DNA from: Litoribaculum gwangyangense
Lineage (GTDB): Bacteria > Bacteroidota > Bacteroidia > Flavobacteriales > Flavobacteriaceae
Reading direction: 5' to 3'
Assembly: GCF_039543505.1 (NCBI RefSeq)
Contig: NZ_BAABJW010000001.1
Span: forward strand, 186,001 to 250,000
Length of the DNA: 64,000 bases
Shown here: piece by piece, positions 42,036 through 52,700 of the stretch
Layout of the letters: each line of letters begins with the position of its first letter
Numbering within the stretch: the stretch's first letter is position 1
Position numbers and translations under genes: made by a program
Notes under the pieces: model-generated
Told to the model about the DNA's origin: nothing
Database searches by the model: none
What the model saw: only the letters and a program-made list of their open reading frames with translations

Positions 42036-44135
42036 TTAAAAATCAAAATACCAATTAAACAAATCGGTTCTTAAACCAAAATTAAACCAAACGGTGTTGC
42101 TTTTAAAGGTATTAGCTGTTATCGCATCTGGATTAAAATTTCTAACGGTAATATCTGTGAAAATCTTTAGGTTAGATGCGGGATTTATTAAATAGCCAGC
42201 TTGTAAATTGCCATTAAATACATTGGTTTGGATACCCTGACCAACTTCAACCCCAACATCAAAAGGCCTATCGTTGTAATTTTTATACACATCGCCACCA
42301 TAACTAAAATTATCGGTGCCATCGTTAAAATCAAGTCCGCGAGTTCCTAAAATGACTTTCGCATCGGCAAACCAACGTTTGTAACGGTAGCGCCCAATTA
42401 GAATCAATTCACTTAAATTAGCTCCCCATAAATGCGCCATAGGTTGGTTGTTGTGCCCATAGTTAGTAGCTATCGTATTGTGTGAATAGGTATAAGGACG
42501 AATTCTGTTATACTCCAATTGCAATAACAAATTATCAACCTTAAATGCATTGTAATATTTAACTCCCAGTTGATAACCAAACTTGTTCTTCCAACTTTTT
42601 TCACCTGCTTTTACATCACTTAAAGAAAACTCATCCAGAATAAATTGGCTATACATATTTATATCATCAGAAAACTTATATTTTCCCGAAGCTCCCAAAA
42701 TCGCATTGCCCGATGCTTGACCTGTTTCAAATTCAATGGCCCGATAAAAAATAATGGGGTTTAAATAATTGACATCAAACCCACGATTGTTAGTATTTGT
42801 CCAAATGACCGATTCAAATAAACCTAAGTTAAAACGTTTAGATACGTTCCAACTTAAATAATGGTTTGCCATATACTTGGTTAAAAACGCACCATCTTGG
42901 GTTACTTCTGGTCTTACATCTTTTAACCACATCCAGGTGTTGGTGTATTTTATTTTCCAGAATTTGGTGTTCAATTTTAAAAACGGGTGCGGACTCGCCA
43001 CATCGCTCAATAACAAGGAACGATATCCATCTCCGATAAAATTTTTACCATGACCAAATTGAATATTTAAAAACTTTGCAGGTGAGTATGATAAATAGGC
43101 CTCTGCAACTGGATAATCGTAGGAATCTGTCTTAAATCTTTTGGCTATACCTCGTCCAGGAATAATCGCTGGATCTGGACCAAAGGCTCTTAAACTTTCA
43201 CCATAATCGTTTACATATTGCGCAAACCGCCCCTGACTTTCAAACACCGAAGCGTAAAAATTAAATTTTTTACCCAAACCACCTTGAACCAAAAATCCTC
43301 TAGTGTTATTATAAGTTGAACTAAAATCCGCTTCGGTATCTTTTCCCACTTGCAAATCGAAAATAGGGTCTATGGTAAACCAATAATCATCACTTTGTAA
43401 TTGCACCAAATGTTCGTTCCACAATTTTTTACCTGCCCAAGTTTCGGTTTCCTTGTTTAATTTTTCCTTTTCTGCCTTAAAATCATAGTAGTTTGAAACA
43501 TCTTCATACAGGAAAGGTTTTGAAGCGGTATGACTGTTTGTTCCTACCAAGTTCAAATTCCTATCAAATCTGGCATAATCGCTATGCGTGAACTGAATAT
43601 TTAACTGACTTGAAAGCCTATTATCTTCATAGGCACTTATACTATTATTTAACGCATCATATTCCCCTTTTACTGCGTTTTCTATGGTTTGTATTTCTTT
43701 TGTTTTTTCCGCTTCTTTTTGAATAGCATTCGGATCTAACAATGGAATTCTAATGGGGACACTATATTGCTTAAAGGTTTTTCTGCCATTGTAGGTTGCA
43801 GGTTTCACCTTTGGGAAATTGGAAAAAACGCGTTTTGCCTCGTCTTTTAACTCATTGTATATAGCATCAATATAAATAGTCTTGAACTGCCCAAGTGTGT
43901 CCACTTCAAAAAGGACACTAACTTGGCCTTTAAAATTCTCTTTTAATGCAACCTCTGGAACTTTAAAATTATTGTAAATGTGTTGAAACACCTGTTTATC
44001 AAAACAGGTTTGTAGTGAATCCAAAGAAACGCCTTCACAGTTTGGAAAAACAGGTGGCATTTCAGCTAAAAAAACATCTTGGGAATACGTCTTAAATTGA
44101 ATCAAAAGTAGTAGGGCTACAATGAATTGCTTCAT
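42036..44135 (-). CDS. RemB-like outer-membrane protein with N-terminal TonB_C-like domain
   Basis: A 699-residue exported protein (signal peptide to about residue 18, ending TYSQ). The N-terminal part (about 24-130) resembles a TonB C-terminal domain: PPVFPNCE, a second Cys, then FKGQVSVLFEVDTLGQFK and KRVFSNFPKVKPATYNGRK. The remaining 550 residues have the alternating strands and aromatic-Asn endings of a large beta-barrel, similar to Wzi/RemB-type proteins (AYLSYSPAKFLNIQFGHGKN). The name RemB (gliding motility accessory) is from recall of annotated homologues and is not certain. Confidence 0.6.
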   Translation of the reverse strand: MKQFIVALLLLIQFKTYSQDVFLAEMPPVFPNCEGVSLDSLQTCFDKQVFQHIYNNFKVPEVALKENFKGQVSVLFEVDTLGQFKTIYIDAIYNELKDEAKRVFSNFPKVKPATYNGRKTFKQYSVPIRIPLLDPNAIQKEAEKTKEIQTIENAVKGEYDALNNSISAYEDNRLSSQLNIQFTHSDYARFDRNLNLVGTNSHTASKPFLYEDVSNYYDFKAEKEKLNKETETWAGKKLWNEHLVQLQSDDYWFTIDPIFDLQVGKDTEADFSSTYNNTRGFLVQGGLGKKFNFYASVFESQGRFAQYVNDYGESLRAFGPDPAIIPGRGIAKRFKTDSYDYPVAEAYLSYSPAKFLNIQFGHGKNFIGDGYRSLLLSDVASPHPFLKLNTKFWKIKYTNTWMWLKDVRPEVTQDGAFLTKYMANHYLSWNVSKRFNLGLFESVIWTNTNNRGFDVNYLNPIIFYRAIEFETGQASGNAILGASGKYKFSDDINMYSQFILDEFSLSDVKAGEKSWKNKFGYQLGVKYYNAFKVDNLLLQLEYNRIRPYTYSHNTIATNYGHNNQPMAHLWGANLSELILIGRYRYKRWFADAKVILGTRGLDFNDGTDNFSYGGDVYKNYNDRPFDVGVEVGQGIQTNVFNGNLQAGYLINPASNLKIFTDITVRNFNPDAITANTFKSNTVWFNFGLRTDLFNWYFDF

Positions 44136-44192
44136 TTTTATATGGGAATTTATTTAACACTGAAAGATAGTATATTTTTAATAATGGGCATT

Positions 44193-44225
44193 AAAAAAAC
44201 CGCTATCTCTATTGATAACGGTTTT
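44193..44225 (-). terminator. Intrinsic terminator after the first-listed TonB gene
   Basis: A 12-bp stem, 44225-44214 with 44207-44196, loop 6 nt. The single odd position pairs as G-U only in the minus-strand RNA, then a T-run follows to 44193. It ends the TonB transcript at 44249. Confidence 0.8.
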
Positions 44226-44248
44226 AAAAGTTTGAAATTATAATTCTT

Positions 44249-45034
44249 TTACTGTACTTGAAATATAATAGGCAATGTATAAATAACCCCAACATTTTTG
44301 TTGTTTTGCTTACCAGGTGTCATTTCTGGAATCATATTAATAACACGCTTAGCTTCATCCTGTAATTTAGGATGTGGAGCTCTGGTTTTTACACTAGTCA
44401 CTTTTCCTGTTTTATCAATAGTGAATTGTACATCAATTTTTTGTTTTCCGGATAAACCATATTCTGAAGCGATATTACTTCCATCAAACTTTCTTTGGAT
44501 GAGTTTTGAAATTTTATCGGACATGCACTTTTTTCTGTCCGTATTGTTTTTCTCTTTTTCACAACCAGGATAAATGGGTACATTTTGGATAAAATTTACA
44601 GGAATATTTACCTCTTCATCTGGCTCGTCTATTGGAGGCAAATCATCAGGATTAATATCAGGGGCGTCAATAACTGGTTCTTTTGGCTCATCTAAAAAGG
44701 GAAGATCTGGAGTATCATTTTCAACTTGTTTATAATTTTGAGGTTGTTTTACTCGCTCTTGCTTTACAGGTTCATTTTTTGTTGAAACTTCAGGCTTAAT
44801 AAGAGGAACATCTAAATAAATTGGATCATCTAATGGAGGTAAAGACCCATAATTTTTAGTAGTTGTTTCAAACTTCATTTCAAGCAAACCAAAGGCTGCC
44901 AGTAAACACACAATTAACCCAATTTGAAAATAAAGGGTTGAGTTTTTTTGTAAATTTGTTTCATGCTTTTGTGATTTTTTCACGTTTTGCCCATTTTGCC
45001 GAATGGGTACGTGAGAATTCTTTAGATTTCTCAT
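44249..45034 (-). CDS. Energy transducer TonB (paralogue A)
   Basis: A 261-residue TonB: cytoplasmic N-terminus, membrane helix (about 31-50), proline/aspartate-rich periplasmic spacer (DAPDINPDDLPPIDEPDEE), then the TonB C-terminal domain (IYPGCE with a paired Cys, LSGKQKIDVQFTIDKTGKVT, TLPIIFQVQ at the end). It transfers proton-motive energy from ExbB/D to outer-membrane receptors. It is followed by its own terminator and lies downstream of a paralogue. Confidence 0.92.
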   Translation of the reverse strand: MRNLKNSHVPIRQNGQNVKKSQKHETNLQKNSTLYFQIGLIVCLLAAFGLLEMKFETTTKNYGSLPPLDDPIYLDVPLIKPEVSTKNEPVKQERVKQPQNYKQVENDTPDLPFLDEPKEPVIDAPDINPDDLPPIDEPDEEVNIPVNFIQNVPIYPGCEKEKNNTDRKKCMSDKISKLIQRKFDGSNIASEYGLSGKQKIDVQFTIDKTGKVTSVKTRAPHPKLQDEAKRVINMIPEMTPGKQNNKNVGVIYTLPIIFQVQ

Positions 45035-45092
45035 AATGATTATAGTTTAAATGTTAATATTATGATAAAGTCACAATAAGCATACCAAAAAG

Positions 45093-45122
45093 AAAACCCG
45101 TTACATAATAGTAACGGGTTTT
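45093..45122. terminator. Intrinsic terminator after TonB paralogue B
   Basis: Perfect 12-bp stem AAAACCCGTTAC (45093-45104) / GTAACGGGTTTT (45111-45122), loop ATAATA, with T-rich flanks on both strands. On the minus strand it closes the gene ending at 45149. Confidence 0.85.
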
Positions 45123-45148
45123 TATTTCTATAGAAATTTAGCTTTTAC

Positions 45149-45871
45149 TTAGTCTTGAACTTGGAAAATGATTGGTAACGAATATGGAACGTTTACTGGT
45201 TTACCACGTTGTTTACCAGGTTTCATTTTTGGCAGCAAGCCAATAACACGAGCTGCTTCTTTTTCTAATCCAGGGTGTGGTGCTCTGGCACGAACACCAG
45301 TAATACTTCCAGTTTTATCAATTTTAAAGATTACGTTGATACGTTGTCTTCCTGATAAGCCCAAATCGCTTGCCAAATCGGTATTAAACTTTTTGTTTAC
45401 AAAGTCCGATATTTTTTTTGACATACAATCTCTTTTAGCATTGTTGTTTGGCTCTCCTTCACAACCCGGAAAAACGGGTACATTTTCAATTACAGAAAAT
45501 GGTACATCAATATCTTCCTCTACTTCTTCAACTTCTACTTCTTCAACCTCAACAATTTCGGTATTTTGATCTGATTCTGTAGATTCGATTACAGTTTCCT
45601 CTACTTCTTCTTCGTCTTCCACAATCTCTATAACTTCCGGCGCTGCAGGAGGGGGAGGAGGAGGAGGTGGTGTTTGTATTTGTTCAGTGATTGGAATTTC
45701 TTCTTCTAACTCTTCATCAAGATTTAATTGCCCGATGTCTATATTAGATTTGTCGTACGTTTTGTAATTGATGGCATAGTTTGTTAAAAATAACATTAAA
45801 GCTAAACCAATGGCAAAGTAAAGTGAACTGTTACGTCCAACATTTGCTTTAGGATTTTTTTTAGGTTCCAT
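45149..45871 (-). CDS. Energy transducer TonB (paralogue B)
   Basis: A 240-residue TonB. It has a membrane helix at about 16-34, an eight-proline run (residues 68-75), a strongly acidic spacer of Glu/Val repeats (about 80-122), and the C-terminal domain with VFPGCE (Cys137) and a paired Cys149, then LSGRQRINVIFKIDKTGSIT. It is closely related to paralogue A in the C-terminal domain but differs in the spacer. Confidence 0.93.
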   Translation of the reverse strand: MEPKKNPKANVGRNSSLYFAIGLALMLFLTNYAINYKTYDKSNIDIGQLNLDEELEEEIPITEQIQTPPPPPPPPAAPEVIEIVEDEEEVEETVIESTESDQNTEIVEVEEVEVEEVEEDIDVPFSVIENVPVFPGCEGEPNNNAKRDCMSKKISDFVNKKFNTDLASDLGLSGRQRINVIFKIDKTGSITGVRARAPHPGLEKEAARVIGLLPKMKPGKQRGKPVNVPYSLPIIFQVQD

Positions 45872-45930
45872 AATTTAATCGTTTATCAAGATTGCTAAAA
45901 TAACTATTTATTTATCAAAAAAGCAAGTGT

Positions 45931-46311
45931 TTAAGAGTTTTTAATGTGTAAACTATTTTTAAAACACAAGAAAATTGATACCAATAAAGCTCCTAGAGTA
46001 TTGGCCACTGCATCATAAACATCCATTGCTCTAACAACTGTTATTGTACCTTGTAACACTTCAATAATTATACCAAATATTACTGATAGGATAACTGCGG
46101 AATAAATGGCTCTCTTTATTTTAAATTTAAATGATTGCAAAAAAGCCTGATACCACAAAAAGGTAAGCAAGCCATATGCTAGAAAATGAAAAATTTTATC
46201 TCCAAAGGAAACCCCTATATCTGGCAAATTATTTAACCTTATTAAACTTATTATAGCCAATGCTATGGTGTATATTAAGGTTATTATTAAAGCTATTTTT
46301 TTAAGCACCAA
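45931..46311 (-). CDS. VanZ family protein
   Basis: A 126-residue membrane protein of four helices with the VanZ-like GDKIFHFLAYGLLTFLWYQ motif and a late EVLQGTI...DVYDAVANTLGAL segment. The family is linked to low-level teicoplanin resistance in enterococci, but most members have no known role. Its start overlaps the end of gcvH by 11 nt. Confidence 0.88.
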   Translation of the reverse strand: MVLKKIALIITLIYTIALAIISLIRLNNLPDIGVSFGDKIFHFLAYGLLTFLWYQAFLQSFKFKIKRAIYSAVILSVIFGIIIEVLQGTITVVRAMDVYDAVANTLGALLVSIFLCFKNSLHIKNS

Positions 46312-46681
46312 TAAGGGCTTTATAATCTTCAGCAGACATTAAAGCATCAACTTCAGAGACATCTGAACATTTTAATTTTATCATCCACCCATCTCCATAA
46401 GGATCAGTGTTTACTTTTTCAGGCTCGTCTTCCAAAGTTTCATTAAACTCAATGATTTCGCCTGACAGCGGTAAAAATAAATCGGATACGGTCTTAACTG
46501 CTTCAACGGTTCCAAAAACTTCTTCAGCACTTAGGGTCTCATCAACTGTTTCAACTTCAACGTAAACAATATCACCTAGCTCCCCTTGGGCAAAATCTGT
46601 GATACCAATAGTTGCAATATCGCCTTCTATTTTAACCCATTCGTGGTCTTTGGTATATTTTAAATTGGATGGAATATTCAT
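46301..46681 (-). CDS. gcvH: Glycine cleavage system H protein
   Basis: A 126-residue lipoyl carrier protein with the lipoylation lysine Lys63 in GTVEAVKTVSDLFLP. It shuttles the aminomethyl group between the P, T and L proteins of glycine cleavage. None of those partners is in this window. It has its own full-consensus promoter (46738-46709) and is read with vanZ. Confidence 0.97.
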   Translation of the reverse strand: MNIPSNLKYTKDHEWVKIEGDIATIGITDFAQGELGDIVYVEVETVDETLSAEEVFGTVEAVKTVSDLFLPLSGEIIEFNETLEDEPEKVNTDPYGDGWMIKLKCSDVSEVDALMSAEDYKALIGA

Positions 46682-46708
46682 ACTTTTTCTTTAAGTTTAT
46701 TTATTTAG

Positions 46709-46738
46709 CAAATGTATTTATTCAAACTATAAATTCAA
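46709..46738 (-). promoter_or_regulatory. gcvH promoter (TTG-N19-TACATTTG)
   Basis: Minus strand: TTG (46738-46736), 19 nt, TACATTTG (46716-46709). Full consensus. It lies in the gap after sprA, so gcvH-vanZ can be transcribed independently of the sprA unit. Confidence 0.75.
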
Positions 46739-46749
46739 ACTGTTATTTA

Positions 46750-49700
46750 CTAATTCCCAAAATTATATCGGATGGTAATACCAGAGCGTATGGTAGTTTG
46801 TGGGAAAGCTGTTGAAATAGCATAATCTGAAAACGTGTAATCGAAATAAAAGATTCCTGTTAGATTTTTACTGAAGGCATAATCTGCTGAATATTTTAAA
46901 CCCCAAATGGTTTGCCCCGAAGTGATTTGGTTATTCTCTAAATCAAGGTATCTAATAATAGTTTTGTTATCTCTTACTGAAATATCGGCCTTCATATTTA
47001 AATCACTTACAATACGTTTTTGAGGCCCTGCAAGATTAGAACGAATACGTAAGTCTTTAATTCTGTATCCTAACCCAATAATGTATTCATTCCCTAAAAC
47101 TTCTGTCATTAAATTATTATCAAAACTTAGTGATAGCAACCTGTCCTTTTGGATTTCGGCTAAAATTTTAACCGAATTGTTCATTTCAAAATCCAATCTT
47201 ACCAAAGGACTAAACATTTCTGTTAAATTGATGTTACTGAATAAACGTCCGTTTTTATAATTCCCTGATTGGTCTAAAGCTTCTTGTGGTTGGCCTGAAT
47301 ATGGCGTCCCTGGGATAGGTTGTTGATTGGCATTTTCATCAGTATTTAAGTTTAGATTGGTTGTGAATTGATTAATGGTATATGTGGAACGGTACCCATG
47401 TGTTAACGAAAAGCGCTTGAAATTCTTTTTAAACCAAGCAAACTTCATAAAACCTGTGTACTTTAAATCCCAATTTGGTATGGGCACATCTCTAAACGCA
47501 CTGGTTCTAACTTTGTTGGCATCTTGCCCAGTGTAAGCAGCTAAAAATGCTGGTAATAAAACCTTTTGGTTGTTTTTACCGAAGCCTAATGGATAGCCTT
47601 CTGCATCTCTGGCATAAGTAGAGTTCCCATAAAAATCTTCAGCAAGCCTATCAGCAATTTTTAATCGATTTGCCCTAAAATCATTAAACGCCTCACTTAT
47701 ATTTTCATCACTTTTACTAAATGCTGTTTTTATTAAAATGGTTGAAATATTAAAGTTACCGAATGTATTAGGAGTTAAAGATTCGTACTCATAATTTCCT
47801 CCAATATTATTTACCCTAAAGTTTTCAGTATAATTTTCATAATAGGTTCGATTGCCAACAATATCAATTTTTAAATCCCTTACCGGCTCTAAAGTGGCTG
47901 AGATATCCATTTGCTTGGTGTTAGTTGTAGCATATTGCTGATTGAACTCTGGAAACAACGTTAACCAACCACGACGTGCGGCTAAAAAGCGCACATCACT
48001 TTGGCTGCCAAAGGTAAAACCTGTGGTGGGTTTTAGGGTGCCTAAAAACCCTGGCGTTTGAGTATAACCTGGTAAAAAAGTTCCGTTGTTTTCTGAATAA
48101 TTTAGTTGAATTCTTTTAATAGTTGTTAAAATATCAACTCCAGCGTTTAATAGTTTTGTAACCGATTGATTTTTTGCTTTTGGTGTTGTTCTGTTTTGTG
48201 CCGGTCCTGGAGGCCCACCAGCGGGTGTGGTTCTTGCTCTAACGGTTCTAATTGGTTTTTTTACCAAACCAATATATTTGTATAAACGGTTCATGTCTAA
48301 CGTTGCGTTTATATTGTGTAAATTAGAATTTTGAATGGTATTTCCCAAGTCGAAGTTTCCAGTAAGCTGATTATTTGGATCATTTGGGTCTGTATACGAA
48401 AGATCTAAATCGCCATATAAATCTGATCCTTTTTGCCACAAAAAGCTACCTGTATATTGGTAAGTGGCATCAATAAAATTAAACGTCGGAATCTTATTCA
48501 ATGGCAATTGGTACGTAATCCCAAGGTTTTGTGTTTGCCGATTAGGGTCGCCAACATCAAATAAGCCGTCCCAAACGTCTAGGTTTTCGTCCTGTTCTCC
48601 GGCAATTAGATCATTATCCTTAAAATAATTTCTAACAATGTTATTGTTGGCCGCTGTGAAGTTAAACTGTAACGATTTTGATACATTGTAATTAATACCA
48701 TATTCAAAATCAAAGGTATAGTTTCTTCTGAACAATTCTTCAATACCAATATTAGAACCCGTTAAATCTATCTCTCTAAATTTTTGCCTGTTAAATTGCC
48801 TATTGATATTAGTGTTAACAGTAAAATTTGTAGGTAATAAATTAAAATTAAATTCTTTTAAAAATTTCCAATATTTTCCAGTAAAAAGGGAATCATTTTT
48901 TTTGAAAGGTTCGATAGTAATAGGATTAAAATTATGGGCGTAATTAGCACCTAATCGCACCGTTTGGTTTACAGCATTTTCAATTTCAAAGTCTCGATGT
49001 TCAACTTTGTTATAAGAATAATTTAAAGTCACGTTTTCAACGTCATAAAAACGTGGCTTTGCATCACCAGTTCTTGTTTTTCTAACACCTATAAAATTAA
49101 TACTTTGACGTTTTGTGTAATCTTCTGATTGTTGTTTTATTTGTTCTCTTTCCGCATTGCTGTTGGCAGCCTCCAATCTAGAATCTAGTGTTAAATCTTT
49201 ATAAAACTGATCGTATTTAGGCGTAATTAATTCTTCACTTTGTGCATAATTAAAGGGAACTTGAATGCCCCATTTTTTTGGCAATAATTGTCCAACATTA
49301 ATATTGGTTACGACATCATATTGCTTCACATCCTCCAAACTACGCTGACTTGGACCTTGTTCTAAAGAACCAAACCCGGAGGTACTTTGTCTACCTGTAG
49401 CACTTATATTCATAAAGTCGGCAATATTGGTATCCATGCTTACCACAGCGGCCCAACCACCTTCGTTATCTAAATCGGATAAACGTAATTCGTTAAACCA
49501 AAGTTCTGCACAAACATCATTGTTAGACCTACTTTTTACACCAACCATAAGGGTTCTTATATCCCCAAAATTTGGATTCCCTTTTATACCTACTCGGTGT
49601 TGTCCTATTTGATAACCGCTAAAAGGATCAGTAGCTAAAACAATATCGCCGTTAACTACATCATAAAACGTAGGGTCATCGTTCGCCAATGTCATGTCAG

Positions 49701-52700
49701 AGATACCTTGGGCCTTTACTCTTCCTAGAATTTCTATGGGTAGATTAATTTCGTTTTCTATGGGCCACAATCCTTCTCTGGTTGTTGAAGTTGAAAGTAA
49801 TAGTGGTATTTCAATTTGATAATAGTTTTCATTAAGGTCGTTACCCATCCTTATAAAACCAACCAAATCATCATCAGTTAAAGAACCAACTCCCGATTCA
49901 TCGTCTTCGGCATGCATAAACATCCTAATACGTTTATATTGACGCATATCTACACTAATGTTCTTAAAAACTGCCCTAGAATCTTCAGGCTCTAAACCAC
50001 ATACTTTTACAACCAATGATTGTTCGTTTTGTCTAACAACGGTATTATTATTGAACAGTTGCTCTGGTTCAATTCCTGGAGGCCTATCGTAACTCCCTTC
50101 ATTTTCAAGTGTTCCAATGACCCCAACAGAAAATTCGGTGCCATCATCGTTTGGGTCATCTTTATCAAATTCTAAAGACTGTGTATAACGTCTCCAATCA
50201 CTTCTAACTAAATCTAAAGTCCCAAAACGAAATACCGTTGGTTGTCTAAACTCTTTTAAATATATTCTAGTAAACCTAATAGACCTCAAATCAGTAATAC
50301 CGCCAACTGGTCTTGCAAGTGCGCCTTGTACCGGTATTCTAAATTGATACCATCTTACGTTCACGTTATCGCCATTTGGCAGTGCTCTGGGTTGTTCTTT
50401 AAAATCACGTAAATAGTCTTTCAGCGGGTTACTATTGGGTATATTATTAAATTCCGCTTGCGAAATGGGCAAATTCTGTCTGGTTACATCTAACTCATAT
50501 TCATAGTAACTATCAATCGTGTTCATGGTGTTATCACGGTTGATGTCTTCTACGTCGGGCTGTGTGTTAGCACCTCTGTTTGTGTCCGAAAATACGTCAG
50601 GTGTATTCCCGTCAACCCCATTGAATTTTTTATATCGATCAAAAATATTTCCATCAGCATTTAAAAAATAAGCATAGTTGTCATTTGAAGGGTCTTCGCC
50701 AAAAACATTTCCAAAAATGGCTGCTTCTTCATTATCATCATATCCATCATAACCTACATCTTGGTTGGTTCGTTCTTGTCCGGTTGTATCAAATGCATAA
50801 ATTAAGGATTGATTTTGAGGCACCACAGTACCCCATGCAGTTGGTTGTAATAGACTTACATCGCCATCTTTAGGCAAACCGTTTTCGTACAATTTCCGGC
50901 CATCCTTGATAATATCCTCGGAAATATTTCCTAAGTTAAAAACTAACTTTCCTCCTGGATTAGAAGGATTATCCTGAAAAGGATCTTGTAGCCAGAAATC
51001 AATATATTCCACATTCTGTTGTTCAAAATCCGTTGATGTTAGTTGCCGTGTAATACCTGCCCAACTTTGTTCTGGGAAATCTAAAATTTTATCATTATTA
51101 ATATCGGAATCAGCAAGGGGTTCAAAATTATAAGGCCCACGTTCTTGAGGATAATATGCCAAATCCAAGGTGAACAATACTGAGTTTTGTCCTTGCACAA
51201 TATCCCTGTCTGGAAAAAGCTCATTTATAAATACCCTACTAGTATATAAACTTGATACGTCCTCATCTGTAATGCCGCTGGGACGCTGACTGCTATAAAA
51301 TATGGGGTCGATGCTATACCAGTTTAGTAGGGCCCTATCATATCCACTTTCAATACCATTGACATACTCAGGATCTGTTTGCCCATCACCATCCAAATCA
51401 GCAGGTCTGCTCGATAAAAACCAAGATTGTTGCGATTTTAAATCGATTCCGTTTTGTGACCCTTCAAAATCATCTACATAAGAGGTAGCTTCTCCATTAA
51501 AATCTGTACCCTTTGGAGCGCCAGGTGCTAAATATGCAAACTCTCCTCGAATTGAAAGATTGGATTCTACATCCGTATCAATATTTGGCAACTTATTGGC
51601 CAAACGTGTTAAAAAAGGCACTTTGGTAGCATAATTACCATTTATTCCAAAAATGGTATTATTAATGGGTTCTGTACCATAATTAGCTTTTTGAGTGATG
51701 GGTCTTTCATTAAGGTTTAAAAGAGTTCCACCCAAAACAAAATTTTCATTGAATTTATGCTCAATATTTATACCTGTGAAACGTCTGGTTTGCTGCCCAA
51801 ATACCGCATTATTCTCAGTGGAAACTTCAATGGGTGTGTTAGACGCTTTTAAAGCCTCGTCTAAAATTTGTACACGTCCCAATTGATAATTGACTGTGTA
51901 ATCAATACCTTCCACTAAAACCCTACCACCGGCTGTTACTCTAACCGAACCTCTTGGTACATTGAACGATCCAATAGGGATACCATCACCTCCACTGGAT
52001 TTATATCGCCCTTTTAATTTGAACTTATTCTTTTCAACTTCTTCCAAGGCCGCTGTTTTAGTACTTTTATAAAGCAAATCGTAAACATATTTTTGTTGAT
52101 CTGCATTAAAGGATGCTTCATTTTCATAATCACCACCCCCTAAAACATTAAATAAATATTCACCAAAGGGTTCTGCACTAGTAAATACTATTTTTCCGTT
52201 TTGAGGAATCACGGTTATCCCTGGTACAAAATCAAAAAAACCATCACCTCTACTTTGAGGGTCGTTATTAAAGTTAAGTTTATCTAAATTAAAAACCCTT
52301 AATAGGGGTACATTTTCAATTAAATCATTGTCATCAGTACTTCCTGTAACTGGAGTCCCATTTATATCAACATTGAAACTAGCTCCAACTGGTGTAATGA
52401 AGTTTAATGGCGATGCTTCATTGTAAAAAATATTTAGCTTAAAATCATCTTGATTTAAATTATATGCTCCTGTGTCATAAATATTTTTCATCATCAGATC
52501 CCAAATAGGCTGATTTACATTGGTAATACTACTTTTCAGCATTTTCAATACCAAGTTTGAATTTATTACTTGAGTTACTTGCCCTTGATTGTTGGTTGTA
52601 ACATCGGTTGCATCAATACCATCGTTAGCGAATTCACCTACTTGATACACTTTTCCGCCCAACGTATATTGAAATGCCACTGCCAAAACCTCATCGTTAT

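Noticed and set aside
44298..44573. Plus-strand open frames opposite the tonB genes
   Set aside because: They mirror TonB_C codons; the real genes on the minus strand have clear domains and terminators.
45640..45672. Purine-rich GGAGGAGG tract on the plus strand, resembling Shine-Dalgarno or a G-quadruplex
   Set aside because: It is the complement of the eight-proline codon run in a TonB gene and is explained by coding.
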